Assembly: GCA_001466705.2 (NCBI GenBank)
Contig: LATX02000238.1
Span: forward strand, 124,001-188,000
DNA from: Moniliophthora roreri
Taxonomy: Eukaryota > Basidiomycota > Agaricomycetes > Agaricales > Marasmiaceae
Direction: 5' to 3'
DNA length: 64,000 nucleotides
Shown: piece by piece, positions 1 through 11,612 of the stretch
Numbering within the stretch: position 1 is the first letter of the stretch
Layout of the letters: every line of letters begins with the position of its first letter
Made by a program: the position numbers and the translations under genes
The notes under the pieces: generated by a model
What the model saw: only the letters and a program-made list of their open reading frames with translations
What the model was told of the DNA's origin: nothing
Database searches by the model: none

Positions 1-1565
1 ACGTGGTGCTCACTAAAAACTATTGAAATTCAAAGGACCTATGCGACCACCTTAGCCGATATGCATTCTCTCTCACAACATCTATCCTGTATGGAAAGCG
101 ATGTCCACGTCCACGTTCCAGCGAAATTACAGCATTTTACGACTTCGAATTTGTTTGGACAAGACTTCTCTCACCTGGTACGGTACCCCCGGTGGATAAG
201 CTGCCTTTCCTGGAGTATATTCCCGAGAGATGGGCATCTTGGAAGGCACTGATTCGAGAAGTGAAAGAGAGACATCGAAAACTGTACTTTGGGTTGCTGG
301 ATGATTGTGAGGATCGGATGAAGAGTGACGTAGGTGGGAATGGGAGTTTTATGGAAGATCTACTCAGTCGTAAAGAGGAGTATGGGATAGATAGGGAGAA
401 GATCGGGTGCGTTTGCCGAGTTGAAGCATTGTCATGTTCTCTTTTTTACTGAATGCTTTTAGATATCTCGGTGCGGTGATGATTGAAGCCGGAGCAGAAA
501 CCACGTCTTCGCTCCTCAAGTCTCTTGTTCTCTTTCTCGTCGCATCACCTGAAGCACAGCGCAAAGCATATGAAGAGATTCAGCGCGTAGTGGGCAGTCA
601 AAGGGTGCCTGATCTCGCTGACTTTGAGCATCTTCCGTATGTAGATGCTATTTTGAAGGAGGTATGCTGGCTTCCCTCGTGTTGGCAGTAGCACTGATTT
701 GGTTTCCCTATTAACAAAGGTCCAGCGATTACGCCCCATAGCTCCGGTGGGCCTTCCACATGAAACCACGACCACTGAAGAGGTGTGAAGGATCATTTTA
801 GTCCTTCCTTCAATAACGAACGTCAAGTACAGTATCTTGGATATATCATCCCTGAAAACACAACAGTTTTTGCTAACGTCTGTGAGCAACTTTTTCGAAT
901 TCTGGTTTGTACTCCAAATTGATCGACGGCATCTCTTATCTAGATGGTATAAATACTGATCCAGGTGCATAGTTTCCCCGAGGAAAGTCTTCTAAAAAAT
1001 GAACGGAATACAGACTCCTTTGAGGACCCGGAAACGTTCCGCCCTGAACGCTACCTTCTCACTGAACACGGGACCAAACCAGGCGTCGACGACAGTGCTT
1101 TCCGTTCAGATATCGGTTTTGGTTTTGGGAGGGTGCGTTCCTTATACATATATCTCCCAAGATGTATTAGCTCAACATGTGAATTCAACAGCGAATCTGC
1201 CCCGGGATGCATCTAGCCAAGAATTCACTGGTACGATCTATTTTCATCGCTCAACCGTTTACGGGACTCCTAATGAATATTTTATGAAGGCACTGAACGC
1301 TATGAGCCTGATTTGGGCGTTTGAATTCAAACCGCTTCAGGATCCCGAGACAGGGAAAGATATTCCGGTCGACTTGTTAGACTACGAGGAGGTCAGTGGT
1401 ACTCATGTACTTGAAGCTCTTTACTGAGTGAGGATTCTAACACAGGGTCTGATTTTTTCCCCGAAACCGTACCAGTGTCGGGTTATGCCTAGAAGCTCCA
1501 ACGTCGTTGACATCATTCAACATCAATTCAGGGAGGCAAGAGAGACATTTGTCAAGTACGAATGA
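1..1565 (+). CDS. Cytochrome P450 (P450-1), 5'-truncated by the window edge
   Basis: Class E-type P450 mono-oxygenase, normally ER-bound and heme-thiolate dependent. The first 35 bases read as the end of an intron and coding resumes near 36. Introns are inferred at 407-462, 662-719, 783-832, about 1132-1191 and 1231-1289, plus one before the stop that ends just ahead of the residues GLIFSPKPYQC. Visible motifs are the I-helix AGAETTSS, ExxR as EVQR, PETFRPERY, and the heme loop FGFGRRICPG, which appears only after splicing and supplies the cysteine ligand. The C-terminus ends KYE. The junction around 880-970, between TTVFANV and the LLKNERN segment, does not splice cleanly by eye, so a small lesion there is possible. 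A relic of a close paralogue lies at about 4.7 kb. Substrate and CYP family are not assigned. Confidence 0.85.
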
Positions 1566-1847
1566 GACCTGGCGCCTCAAGACAAGGAGTGGATCCGGGA
1601 GATGCGGAAGGATTAGTGAAGATATTTTCGGTAGCGCAGCTTGGTGCGGCCCTCTATACCATGACCAACACAAAAACGCTTGCAGCAACGAGGCCACCGG
1701 AATCCTTGCCTCAGCAGTGGGCACCGTACGCAAGATAGTAATTGAACATAAATAACAAATAAATTATTCGAGAGCAAAAGAACATGGGATGCTGCATCTA
1801 CGGAGCGTAGACTATAGCTAAAATTATGTCTGGAAGCAGAAGACCCA

Positions 1848-4166
1848 TCAGCCCGATGTTTGAATTGAGAGTCGAAGAAGTGCGCACAGTAACAAAGATG
1901 GCAAAATGACCCATGGAATATTAGGGATGTTACTGGCCTTGGATGGAGTGTTGCCTGCCTCGGAAACAGGTAGAGGACCCTTTTCAAGTACAGCCGTCCT
2001 TGGTCTATGCTTCGCGATCCTAACCTTCCCATACCTAATATGCCCAAGCCGTCGCTTGCCTCAGAAACGATTGAGTCCGCGTTGCTAGCAAGTCGGCTGG
2101 CTCTCTCCTCGAGCTTTGATGCAGCCTCCTCTCGTTGCAATACCCACTTTTCGTGCTGAGACACACCCCGCTGACGAACACGAAGAGCTTGCTCATCCTG
2201 CTTGAGCTTTTTGACGTCGGCTTCGTACGCTTCTCGTAGAAGCTTCCTCATACGAGCAGACTCGATGGCACGAGCGGCGGTTGCATCAGGTTTCCGACTA
2301 TACAGCTCTGCTTCCTTTCGTGCCAGAGCGGGCTCTTGTTGCTGTAGTTCTGCTTCGCGTGCAGAGGCAAATCGATCTGTGCTTGCAGCTCCGAGGCTTG
2401 GCGCTCAAGGTCAGCGCTACGCCCAGAGACGGCATCTTCGAATGCTGAAATGTCATTTTGGAGTTTCGACTCCTTAGCATGAATCTCGACCTCTCGTGCC
2501 GAGAGATCCTGTTCACGGTGGTCGGTTCGACCACCCAATGCTTCCTCCCTCTCCTTCAGAGCAGCCTCTCGACGCTTCACACGCTCCTCCCTTGTGCCCA
2601 ACAGCAACCTCTCCGTCAACATATTGGCCTCGATAGTCGTTTTGTGATCTTCCTCTTTTTCGCGCAGCTGGCCTTCTGCCAAGGATAGAGCGTTTTCCCG
2701 CTGCCCAATGGCCGCTATCTGATCTGCTAGCATCCTGCGTTCATCATCGAGTTTGGCTTTCTTCTTCTTTAGAAGGCGATGCCGCTCTTCGAGTTCCTGG
2801 TTCCGGGTATATGAGGCTCTTTGGCGTTCGAGGGTATGACGGGAGAGTTCATTTTCGCGCTTTCGGGGCGTGGAGACGCAATCCTTCAACATGGTCCAAC
2901 CCGTATGCCCTCCGCCGCCGCCGCCGCCGAAACGTTGGATGAGGTCGTCAAGCTGGTCTAGGGAAGTTGGGGGTGCACCGTTGTCGCTGTCGGACGACGT
3001 GTCGTCATCTGAGTTGCTTTCGGGATCAACATCAGGCGGGAAACGCTCTGCTCTAAGGATGGGCGAGCCAAGGATACCTTGACAAGTTGAAGGTGCCAGT
3101 CAGCATGAACCCTATGTTCATCAGGTGAGTTGGTATACGTACAAGCGATAGCTATGTGCGGCTCTGTTGGATAAAAGGATCGATTCTCCTTCTTGCATTC
3201 CCGACGAATGACATGTTCCTTCTCAACACATTCCTGCACGACTCCATCAATCCAATCTCTGGTATAGTCTCCCGTCAAGCTCGTTGGAACACGTTGCCTC
3301 CGTCCTGGGACAGAAGTGATGTCAGAGGGCTTTTGGAACCTGGCGACAAGGATGCTTGTAACGGCTGCAGTCCATTCAGCCTTCGACATTGGGCGTGTAG
3401 GCTTCTGTGTTCCGGAGGCACCCAAGTTAGACGGCTCAGCTGCTTTGCGAGCCTCCGCCTGTTTCAGCGCCCGGTCCCACTCGTCCCGCTCGTGGTGCTG
3501 CTGAAGCGTGCCGTCGTCGGAATGAACAGTAGTCGTGTCCACCTCCATCTGTGGAGTTGGTTCTGCACCCGAACCGACAGTAGCATATGTTGGATTTGAG
3601 CGGGCTTCTGACCCTCTTTCAATGCGCCGATCAATTGGTCCCAAACTTGCTTCCACATATTCTCCACTCCCGCAGCTTCCACTTTCCTCTGTTCTCTGTC
3701 TTCCCTCTTGCTAAAACTTTCAACGCCATCAAGAGATGTCAGGAGACGGTTAAGCGACTCGACGTATCCATGCAACGGCGCGTTACGGTGTGTATACGCT
3801 AATTTGGGTCGGTCGACTTGTACCAACGCCGACAGGTTGATTTCCTTTGCCTGTAGCGAAGAACTGGGGTTGGTGTGTATGGTGATACGTTGCTCAGGGT
3901 CATTGGCTTGGTAATCAAGCGAAGAAGGGAAGACGAATGCTAATTTGAGGTCGGTGAATTCCTGGTGCAGCGTCTGAATGGTTGTCAGAGAGCGACAGAT
4001 TTTGGGGATTTTGGTCGAAGCGTCATCAATCCCATCGTCAGGATGGTTTGACTGACTTGACGGCGAAATGACTAGAAGAGTGCCAAGATATTTTCTTCAG
4101 TATTCCAGTGTCAATGATAGAAGGCAACCTACGAGTAGTCGCGTCCATCGGTTGCAGTTCCTCCAT
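1848..4166 (-). CDS. BAG-domain protein with long coiled coil and C-terminal membrane tail; two apparent 1-nt frameshifts
   Basis: BAG domains bind the Hsp70 ATPase domain as nucleotide-exchange co-chaperones. Exons: 4133-4166, 3143-4071, 2035-3077 and 1848-1954. Start ATG is at 4166. Residues about 105-175 match a BAG helix bundle (NAPLHGYVESLNRLLTSLD then SFSKREDREQR). A polar stretch follows, then an acidic patch (SDDDTSSDSD), a glycine run and a roughly 250-residue Glu/Arg/Lys coiled coil. The last exon gives WVILPSLLLCALL close to the C-terminus, which suggests a tail anchor. The frame breaks at about 3655-3665 and 2370-2388. Each break is repaired by one missing base, and the summed exon length (2113 nt) plus two is divisible by three, which supports two single-base deletions rather than hidden introns. 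The gene could be a young pseudogene or contain assembly errors. The BAG call rests on pattern only. Confidence 0.7.
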
Positions 4167-4720
4167 CGAACCCTGAAGACGCCCGAGCCGATCAGTTGAA
4201 TTGTAGGGTGACATGTGAAGGACCGATCACTGAGGGAGAGATAAAAAGTGAGTAGCCGTAGTCTGAAGGACGGTGAGCAGTCATAAAATCATCGAGACGA
4301 TGGACGTCAAGAAAGATAACAATAGATCATGCTATGGTGTGTTTTTTGCCCTGAAAAACGTGGTACATGCATGGTTGTAGTGGATATCATAGGATACGCA
4401 CCATAGCAAAGAGTCACGTCGGTAGCCCTTCCAGTTTAATTTTCTGCCCTCCGAACTCCAATTACCATAATCCAGTCCATTTTCATATGATGACCAGAAC
4501 TTGAAGAGCATGTAGCAGTGGTGGTGGTAAAGATGAAAGAGGAACCGCAGCGGCTCCGAGCTCGAGCCTCGAGGCTTCGGAGTCTGGACATCACTCACGT
4601 CAGCATCAACGCTCAGCCATACCTATTACCCGTAACACATGTTGTGACCACCAGGTATGTCCAGAAATTGCCTGCAGATCAGCCAGTCTGACACTACCGT
4701 AGATTATGATACCTCCTGCA
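4167..4720. other. Intergenic region, no supported gene
   Basis: The longest open frame here (minus strand, 4332-4598) lacks any recognised domain and has no splice partners. The stretch separates the BAG gene promoter from the P450 relic and the 3' end of the acetyltransferase gene. Confidence 0.5.
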
Positions 4721-4780
4721 GATAAACTACCTTTACATTCCCGAGAGATGGACACCTTGGAAGGCGCTGATAAGAGAACT
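4721..4780 (+). pseudogene. P450 relic (fragment related to P450-1)
   Basis: A 60-nt stretch reads YIPERWTPWKALIREL and aligns with YIPERWASWKALIREV of P450-1 (about 211-262). The preceding gataaactacc matches the gataagctgcc that precedes the same motif in P450-1. Stops follow at once and neither flank continues as a P450, so this is a decayed fragment from a local duplication. It lies between the BAG and GNAT genes. Confidence 0.65.
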
Positions 4781-4806
4781 TAATTAAGAGCGCTGGGACC
4801 GCATGA

Positions 4807-5796
4807 TCATGCGGAGGGCAAGACCATAAAGGACATTTCAAATTCTCCATATGGGCCTCTTATTTCTATCCTTTCCTTCAATGCAAAACCCAGTTTCGTG
4901 TAGATCCGAATCTATTCAACAGCATGAACATCAACACCGTGACATCAAGAGAGCACCTTACGTTCTCCTGGCTGGAACAGTGAAGCATGATATCAGCGCC
5001 GTGTGCCTACGATGTCGGTGAGCACATCTCCAGCATCCGAGAACCATGAACCCACCTGCTGTTGAGCTTCTTCTATCAAAGCGCGACCAATACCGAGTTT
5101 CTGATAGCTTGGATCGACAGCTAGGATATTCAGATACCAAGGGATGTTCGTTTCGCCCTAATCAGACCTTAGCAAACGCAACCACAAGGAACTCCAGTTA
5201 ACATACATTTGGCCCTGCAGTCACACACTCTTCCAGCATCTTCACCTGTACATGTTTGAGGACCAGAAGAACCTGAACAAGGACAATATGAACATACAGA
5301 GTCGGCCTGAAACTTCGCTACATCGGGCCATAGTTCCTTTTCAGGTTTTGGATCTGCTCTGCGAGTCCAAAAATTACCGCTGAATGTTGACGCTTGCCTG
5401 AAAGACCACTCACCTTTCGCTGCCGGGGCCCCACCATGCTGCAGTCCCCATAATCTTCTGACTTGCATCTTCTATCGCGACGAACAGTTTCCCGTTCCTA
5501 GCGCTCGCCTGTATCACTGCTCTGAAAAACGCAACGATGTGACCCGGGTCATTCCCTCCCGCCAACGTTTGGAGCGCAATATCATCTATTGAGTGAGCCG
5601 TAAGCTGTAGGTCTCGTCAATCGATAAAAGTTGTACCTTGCTTGAAAGAATTCAAGCATACTTGGACTGTGTCAGATAACTGCGAGGCTGGGAATCCAAT
5701 TAGTTCTAGATGTGATTAAATAAATCGTGCTGGGAGCGCACCTGTAGGCTCTTTGAGCTCCAGGATAGAGTACTTGGTATTTTCCGCATTCGCCAT
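4807..5796 (-). CDS. GNAT-family N-acetyltransferase, 8 exons, 222 aa
   Basis: Transfers an acetyl group from acetyl-CoA to an amine; substrate unknown. Exons: 5742-5796, 5637-5705, 5414-5585, 5298-5379, 5207-5245, 5056-5157, 4962-5006 and 4807-4911, total 669 nt. All junctions are GT-AG and keep frame. Motif A is clear: LNILAVDPSYQKLGIGRAL, with QxxGIG/A for pyrophosphate binding. Motif B follows as SSQENIRIYTKLGF. The N-terminus begins MANAENTKYSILELKEPTE. The small exons (39 and 45 nt) hide the gene from simple ORF searches. The 3' end lies 27 nt from the P450 relic. The family call is secure. Confidence 0.88.
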
Positions 5797-6090
5797 GAGA
5801 GTCCTCTTTCAACCTTCAATTGCTAGCCCATAAGCGGACTGAATTGTACATCATCAATTACATTCAGTGCGCGCAGCATCTTCCGTCGGATAATTGAATC
5901 TCCGTTCGCTGAGATATGCGAGAATGAGCGAGGCGCCATGGTTGATAGCACCTGGATTCATTCGGCGCAGCAGTAGGACGTGACGGTGAGAAGCGAGAAA
6001 GCTCGAGAGCGAGGGCTTACCGGCCCGTCTCCGTCACCGCGAAAGACCGTGTACGGACCATGGTCAACGGTCTGTTCCTCGTTTCCAGTA

Positions 6091-8102
6091 ATGTCAAAAA
6101 GAAAAGTGGCCTATTACTACGACGGTAAGCGTTGAAACCTTTCCTGAGCTTATGATATTGACCCTTTTTCACTGGTAGCTGACGTTGGGTCATATACATA
6201 TGGGATACACCACCCTATGAAACCGCACCGAATAAGGATGGCTCATGAGCTCATTGGGGCGTATGATATGTTTGAGAAGATGCATATTCTGGTGAGCAAG
6301 ATGGTTCAATTCTTGATCTGAAATTTACTCGACTTTTGGTAGAGACCAAAGCATGCAAGCCCAGAAGCCATGACAGCCTTTCATACCGATGAATACATCA
6401 ATTTTTTACACAAGGTCACCCCCGAGACTGCTCAGGATATGACCTTTCATGGAACAAGATGTGAGCCTTCAAAAATTAGATTTTAAGAGGCTCTCTGTGC
6501 TGATGGCCGCGGAACAAGTCCTGGTTGGCGACGATAACCCCCCTTTTGAAGGCGTGTTTGAATTCTGCTCAATATCAGCAGGAGGTTCAATAGGTGCGTC
6601 TTCATACTGCTCAATCTATTCATACTCACTGACATTAGCCTGACAGACGCCGCAAACCGCATAGCGTCTGGAGCAGCCGACATTGCAATAAATTGGGCGG
6701 GAGGGCTTCATCACGCCAAAAAACGCGAAGCGTCAGGTTTTTGCTACATCAATGATATAGTTCTGGGCATTCTGGAGCTCTTGAGAACATACTCAAGGGT
6801 TCTTTACATTGACATCGACTGTCACCATGGAGATGGCGTAGAAGAGGCCTTTTACACCACCGACCGCGTTATGACATGCAGTTTCCACAAGTACGGAGAG
6901 TATTTCCCTGGAACGGGTACCCAAGAAGATAGGGGAAGGGATAAAGGCAAGGGATATTCGATAAATGTACCTCTCAAGGATGGGATGACGGACGAGTCTT
7001 TCAAGAGCATCTTTGAGCCGGTGCGTTGTATTCACTGCCATACCTCAATCATACGCTAAACTCTTGCGTCTCTAGATTATGGCCAAGATCATCGAAGTCT
7101 ACCGTCCTTCTGCTATTGTCCTCCAATGCGGTGCCGACTCCCTTTCTGGCGACAAACTAGGCTGCTTCAACGTTACCATGGAAGGCCACGCTCACTGTGT
7201 CCAGTTCATTCGACAATACAACATCCCGCTCATTCTTCTTGGCGGTGGAGGATACACCGTAAAGAACGTCGCACGGGTATGGACATACGAAACAGCATGC
7301 GCTCTGGGCATCGAGAAGGAGGTTGACCCAAACCTTCCTTGGAACGAGTACTTTGAGTGGTTCGGCCCACGATACCGACTCGAAGTGGTCGCTAGCAATA
7401 TGGAAGATTTGAATGTGAAGGATGGGTCAATTGATAGAATCAGGACTACAGCGTTGGAGCAGCTGAGGGAACTACAAGGAGCACCCTCGGTCGCGTTGCA
7501 AGATACGCCAAGAGAGAGCTTGGGTGCGCATCTCGGCTTTGGGAAGGACGACCAGGAGAGCAGAGACGAGTTGGATGAACGACTGGCTCGTATGTATCCT
7601 CTGTCTTGGCAAGGGATCGCTCTGACCCTGTTTTGTAGAACACGCGCGATACGTCTATCGCCTACAGGAATCGGATACCAGTTCATCTTCATCCTCTGAA
7701 GATGACGAGGAAATCTATAATTCTGACGAATCCGGTACTTCGCGAGGCAGCCGTCGAGGCCTTCGTTCACAAGCGAACCGACCATCCCATGTCGACATGA
7801 CCAGAAAACGTATATCGCTATTGACCGGACAGTACTATGATATACCGATTCACGAAGAAGGATATGATCACTTTGAGGATATCGGACTTTCAGGCAAGCT
7901 AGCGAAAAGGCGCTTTTTCCAGAGCGAGGCAACCTGGGACGACACGTATCGGAAGGTCCTTGTTGGAAAGCAATTCTTTCCCTATGCAAATGGTGGCACT
8001 GGATCTGTTGGACTAGGAGAGTTGATGGAGAGAGGTGGAAGAGGCATCGAAGACGATGTTCGTGTCGATGATGACTGGGACGAAATGCCCACGGACTCAT
8101 AG
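6091..8102 (+). CDS. Class I (Rpd3/Hos2-type) histone deacetylase, 563 aa
   Basis: Zinc-dependent removal of acetyl groups from histone lysines; class I enzymes act in nuclear Sin3/Set3-like corepressor complexes. Exons: 6091-6124, 6179-6291, 6343-6460, 6519-6593, 6647-7020, 7076-7589 and 7639-8102, total 1692 nt, in frame. The start gives [17 protein letters not shown]. Signature segments are [41 protein letters not shown] (the active-site His pair), the zinc ligands in [28 protein letters not shown] and LGGGGYT. All catalytic residues are present. The C-terminal tail is long, with a serine/acidic patch ([11 protein letters not shown]), and ends [10 protein letters not shown]. Choosing between Rpd3 and Hos2 orthology needs a tree. 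Confidence 0.95.
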
Positions 8103-8226
8103 CATCATGTCTAGTACATATCGAAAACACCTACACATGTGTACACTACTGTGTACTTTCGTGTAATGTAATGTAGTAGTAGCCATATCATACACGAATC
8201 CTCCAAAGCAAAGTGTTCACCCAACT

Positions 8227-9578
8227 TCAATAATACCGATACTCGTACCGATAATCACTCAACAACTCCAGCGCATTCTGCCTGCCTTGCGCCGCAATAC
8301 TTGTATATGCCTTCACCGCGTTAATCTCCCCCTGTGCTTTATGCTTTGCAAGCTCCAAAATACTCTTCGCCCTGGCCAACATCCTTGAATCCGGGTTTTG
8401 AGGCAACACATTCCTCGGCAACTCTCCCCACTCTCTAAACCTCGCCATCGATCCTGTAGTATACCGCCTCAAAATCCTACTCCAGTTGCCCCAATGTCTT
8501 GCCGGATCGCATAGCACCTCGACGCATGTTATGTCGATGAAGCCTTTACGAGTAAGAACTGGCATTTGACCTTCGGAACTTAGGAAGGATTTGGAATAAG
8601 ATGATGTATAATTGAGCCCCAAAGCGCCGAATTGGGCGGTGATGGTCGAGATACAAGGCGTTACAGTGGATTTGGGGCGTTCGTGGATAACATAGTCAAT
8701 GGAGAAGAGGTCGAGGGCTTTCTTAAATTCCAGATCGGCACGGTATTCTTGTGGGATACCAAGGTTGAGTTCGGGCTTGCAGTGGTTTTTCCCTGTGGAG
8801 ATAAAGTAACGTTAGAAACGTGAGGCGATGAGATAGTAAACGACACCTCACATGCATTCTCGTGTGTTAGATATCCTTGATCATCCAAGAATTTGGAATA
8901 AACCTCGGGTAACATGTACCCTGTATTCTCTGTATCGAGGTAGCTGAACACTGCGTTCAGCAGGTCGCTAAAGACCAGGGTAGGACTCATGTCATCGTTG
9001 AAGAACGATCCCCATGCAGTGGTGATAGATTCGAAGGGAGGCGGCAGCGTGTTACCCCGCTGAGGTGTCGGTCGAGGTTCAGCCGGTGGTGGATTTGGGA
9101 GTGTGGATGCGTGCGATGGATGTGGTCGTGATTGGGGTGGAGGGCTTGAAGGAAGGCCTGTCGGGCTCGATATGGGTGGCGATGTGGGAGGTAAGTACTG
9201 CTGAGAATTTCGACTTGACGAGCTTCCTTGTCTCGGTGGAAGTGGTGGTGGTCGCGAGTATTGCGATTGAGTCGGTGACGTCGCTTGGGCTGACGGGCGT
9301 CTGGGTGGCATTGGAGGTGGTTCAGGCCTTGAGGTTGGAGATGTTGGACCACGAAACATTATTGAAACACTCTGTGAAATCACTGGATTCTCTCCACTAC
9401 CACCACTTCGCTTGAATATCGAGAACTGATGTTGAATGGTATGTTCGCCTGTGAATCGCTCTGCGAGCATACAGTTTGCGCAGAGATCATAATCGTGGCA
9501 CGTGAGACAGTGAATTCGTGGATTCTGGGGAGGAATGGGTGTTCTGCAACTGTCACAGCAAAATGTTGCGGGAATCAT
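8227..9578 (-). CDS. ZZ-type zinc finger protein with conserved C-terminal fungal domain, 430 aa
   Basis: Two exons (8852-9578 and 8227-8792) joined by a GT-AG intron (8793-8851). Residues about 7-50 carry the ZZ cysteines: CCDSCRTPIPPQ, IHCLTCHDYDLCANC and a closing His pair (GEHTIQHQF). ZZ fingers mediate protein interactions, some with histone or N-degron tails. A proline/serine-rich linker of about 130 residues follows (polyproline SH3-like motifs such as RPPPLPPR). The C-terminal half is globular, with an EF-hand-like acidic segment (LDTENTGYML) and LTRKGFIDI. It resembles the fungal DUF7514 type found with ZZ domains, but that assignment is tentative. It is convergent with the HDAC gene, with 124 nt between the stops. 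Confidence 0.8.
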
Positions 9579-9921
9579 GGCTTGTATGATGGGTGGGCAC
9601 GGAAGGAAGACAAGTGCGATGACCGCGGTAGGGAGCTAGTTATAAGTTTACCTCTAGGCAGTTTCATGTCAAGCAGAAAATGATGACAGATGTGCCTGAA
9701 AGCAAGAAGGCGAGGCTTTGATGGACACTAGGATATCATTGGCCACAAAGTTGACAGCGGTTAATGATCATGAGGGCCAGACAGCAAACACGTTCTTCAG
9801 GGTGCTGTTGACTATTGCAAAAGTACTAGAATCAACATACATTAAGAAGTAGCAACGGGATAGATACAACCATACAGATACAACAGAGTCCAATGTTCGC
9901 AGTCCGACCACGTTCGAGTAA
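9579..9921. other. Intergenic, no gene seen
   Basis: Lies between the 5' end of the ZZ gene and the 3' end of PARG-A. It holds the promoter of the ZZ gene and no supported coding frame. Confidence 0.5.
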
Positions 9922-10873
9922 TTAAACACGAACACCGGAAAAAGTATCCTTGAATACTTCAAAGTCCCTTGGTCCGTTGTTCGCCGTGTTCAGAACCGCG
10001 AAAACGATCTTCTTGAACCACCCTCTAAACTCGGATTCCAGAAGAACGTCTTTCATCTCTCTCGCCACTTGTTCTGGAGGGCATTCATAAAAACCACAAC
10101 CCATGGCACCTATCGTCATAACTCAATTCGTGATCTCAGCGTGGATAACAGGCAACATACCGAGTACCAGATATCTCTTCTCGTTATGGGCTGCCATCCG
10201 ATACACCAACCGAATTTTCTCCCGAAGATCCTCGACATCGGTATGTCTCCTGAACGACCTTCCATCGTCCGAAAGTTCAGGCCATCTTGGAGCTGCTACC
10301 GATATAACCGAAACGACTCGTCTCTGGTTGGAAGGGAGATCTGTGCACGCATTCTGTAGTTGATCTTTGAATATGGCAACACCCGGTGAGTAGATGCCAG
10401 CAGTTGATCCGGGCCCGACGTTGGGAAACGGATAGTAGGCGTCTTTGAGAGTGATGTACAAAGTGGAAGAGTAGCAGAGGCATTCTTCCTATCAAGTTGT
10501 TCAGTGGTGACACAAACCGGGTGTCATGAAATGTACACACCTGTCGGACTTGCAGCATCTCATGCAGAAACCATGAACCCGCGGGCCTGATATCGTCTGC
10601 CAGGTTCAAAACTGCGACCTTCCCTATGGCCTCTTCATCATAATCCATAATCTTCCTGGCAGCGACGAGGGTATCTAAATTAACGATTTCCACTGGCACA
10701 GGGCTCCCGAACGGGTCTGGGCAGTCGGTTTGATCGAGAGGTGGAAGCTGCTCCGAGACAAATGTTGAATGGGGGCTAGCGCCTTGCCGAAAGCTTTCAG
10801 CAATGACAGCCAACGAACGACGAATGGTATCGCGGGCAATGAAGTCGCGTCGTTTGCGCAGAATAGTGGGCAT
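9922..10873 (-). CDS. Microbial-type PARG domain protein, paralogue A (TIGR02452/DUF2263), 282 aa
   Basis: Macrodomain-like poly(ADP-ribose) glycohydrolase family. Exons: 10541-10873, 10161-10488 and 9922-10109, total 849 nt. The three-exon structure is the same in paralogues B and C. Family landmarks are VAVLNLADD, QEECLCYSSTL (created by splicing at the first intron), AGIYSPGVAIFKD, VISVAAPR and VLGAMGCG. The PARG signature is GGG-x(6-8)-QEE. Here the glycine triplet is replaced by PAGSW while QEE is kept, so ADP-ribose binding may be altered. The gene is divergent from paralogue B, 739 nt away. A TATATA-type element lies about 100 nt upstream (near 10970). Confidence 0.85.
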
Positions 10874-11612
10874 TGGGACTGACGATGACGGCGGTGATGG
10901 AGGGAGTTAAAAAGGATGGCGATGAGACAGGAGAGGGATGATGGCGATGTAAATCGCTCCGAAGGCGGTATATACCCTGTTTGACCCCTCGGAAGATATC
11001 TCGGAAGCTTGTGATTTTGTGTCCATTGCAACCAATGCTAACACTATCTCCCAGCGGCACTGGCATTTCGTCCCGTTCCCCGATTGCCTATCATCCACGT
11101 TGGCACACGGTACACATTCTTCCCGCGTATATACACTGACATATGCAGGTTCTATAATTCTCTGCAGCAAATTGTCGTCATGAGTGTGTAAACGGTCGAA
11201 TTGCGTCATGATAAGCACCTTCGACCTGCCTGACGTCGAGTTGCAAGAGATGACCAGACTTCATGCCGTCGTGAGCGTCAGGTGAAGAAAATTTCCGCGG
11301 GGCCAAGTGCCAGGCCCAAGGTCCAACCGTGTAAATCTGTCTCGTTGTCAGCACCGGGTTCTCGCGAATGAATTATGACAAAGCGATATGGTGCTCACCA
11401 TCCAAAAATGCTCAGGCAAGTAGAACCCAAACTTTGTCTGTGTTATCCTCCATATTCAGCCTTCCTAGTCCTTGATAAAATTCGACCAAATAAGGATTGG
11501 GGACTTGATGAGGCTATCACGAGGCCATAATCTTCCACATCATGATGAGCGTTGAGAACAAGACGGAAACTGCAAATATCGCACGCTTTCATCTTGCCTT
11601 TCTTTCATCATC
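10874..11612. other. Divergent intergenic region between PARG-A and PARG-B
   Basis: 739 nt between two divergent paralogues, so likely a double promoter. No supported gene. A TATA-like sequence (GGTATATACC, near 10970) precedes paralogue A. Confidence 0.5.
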
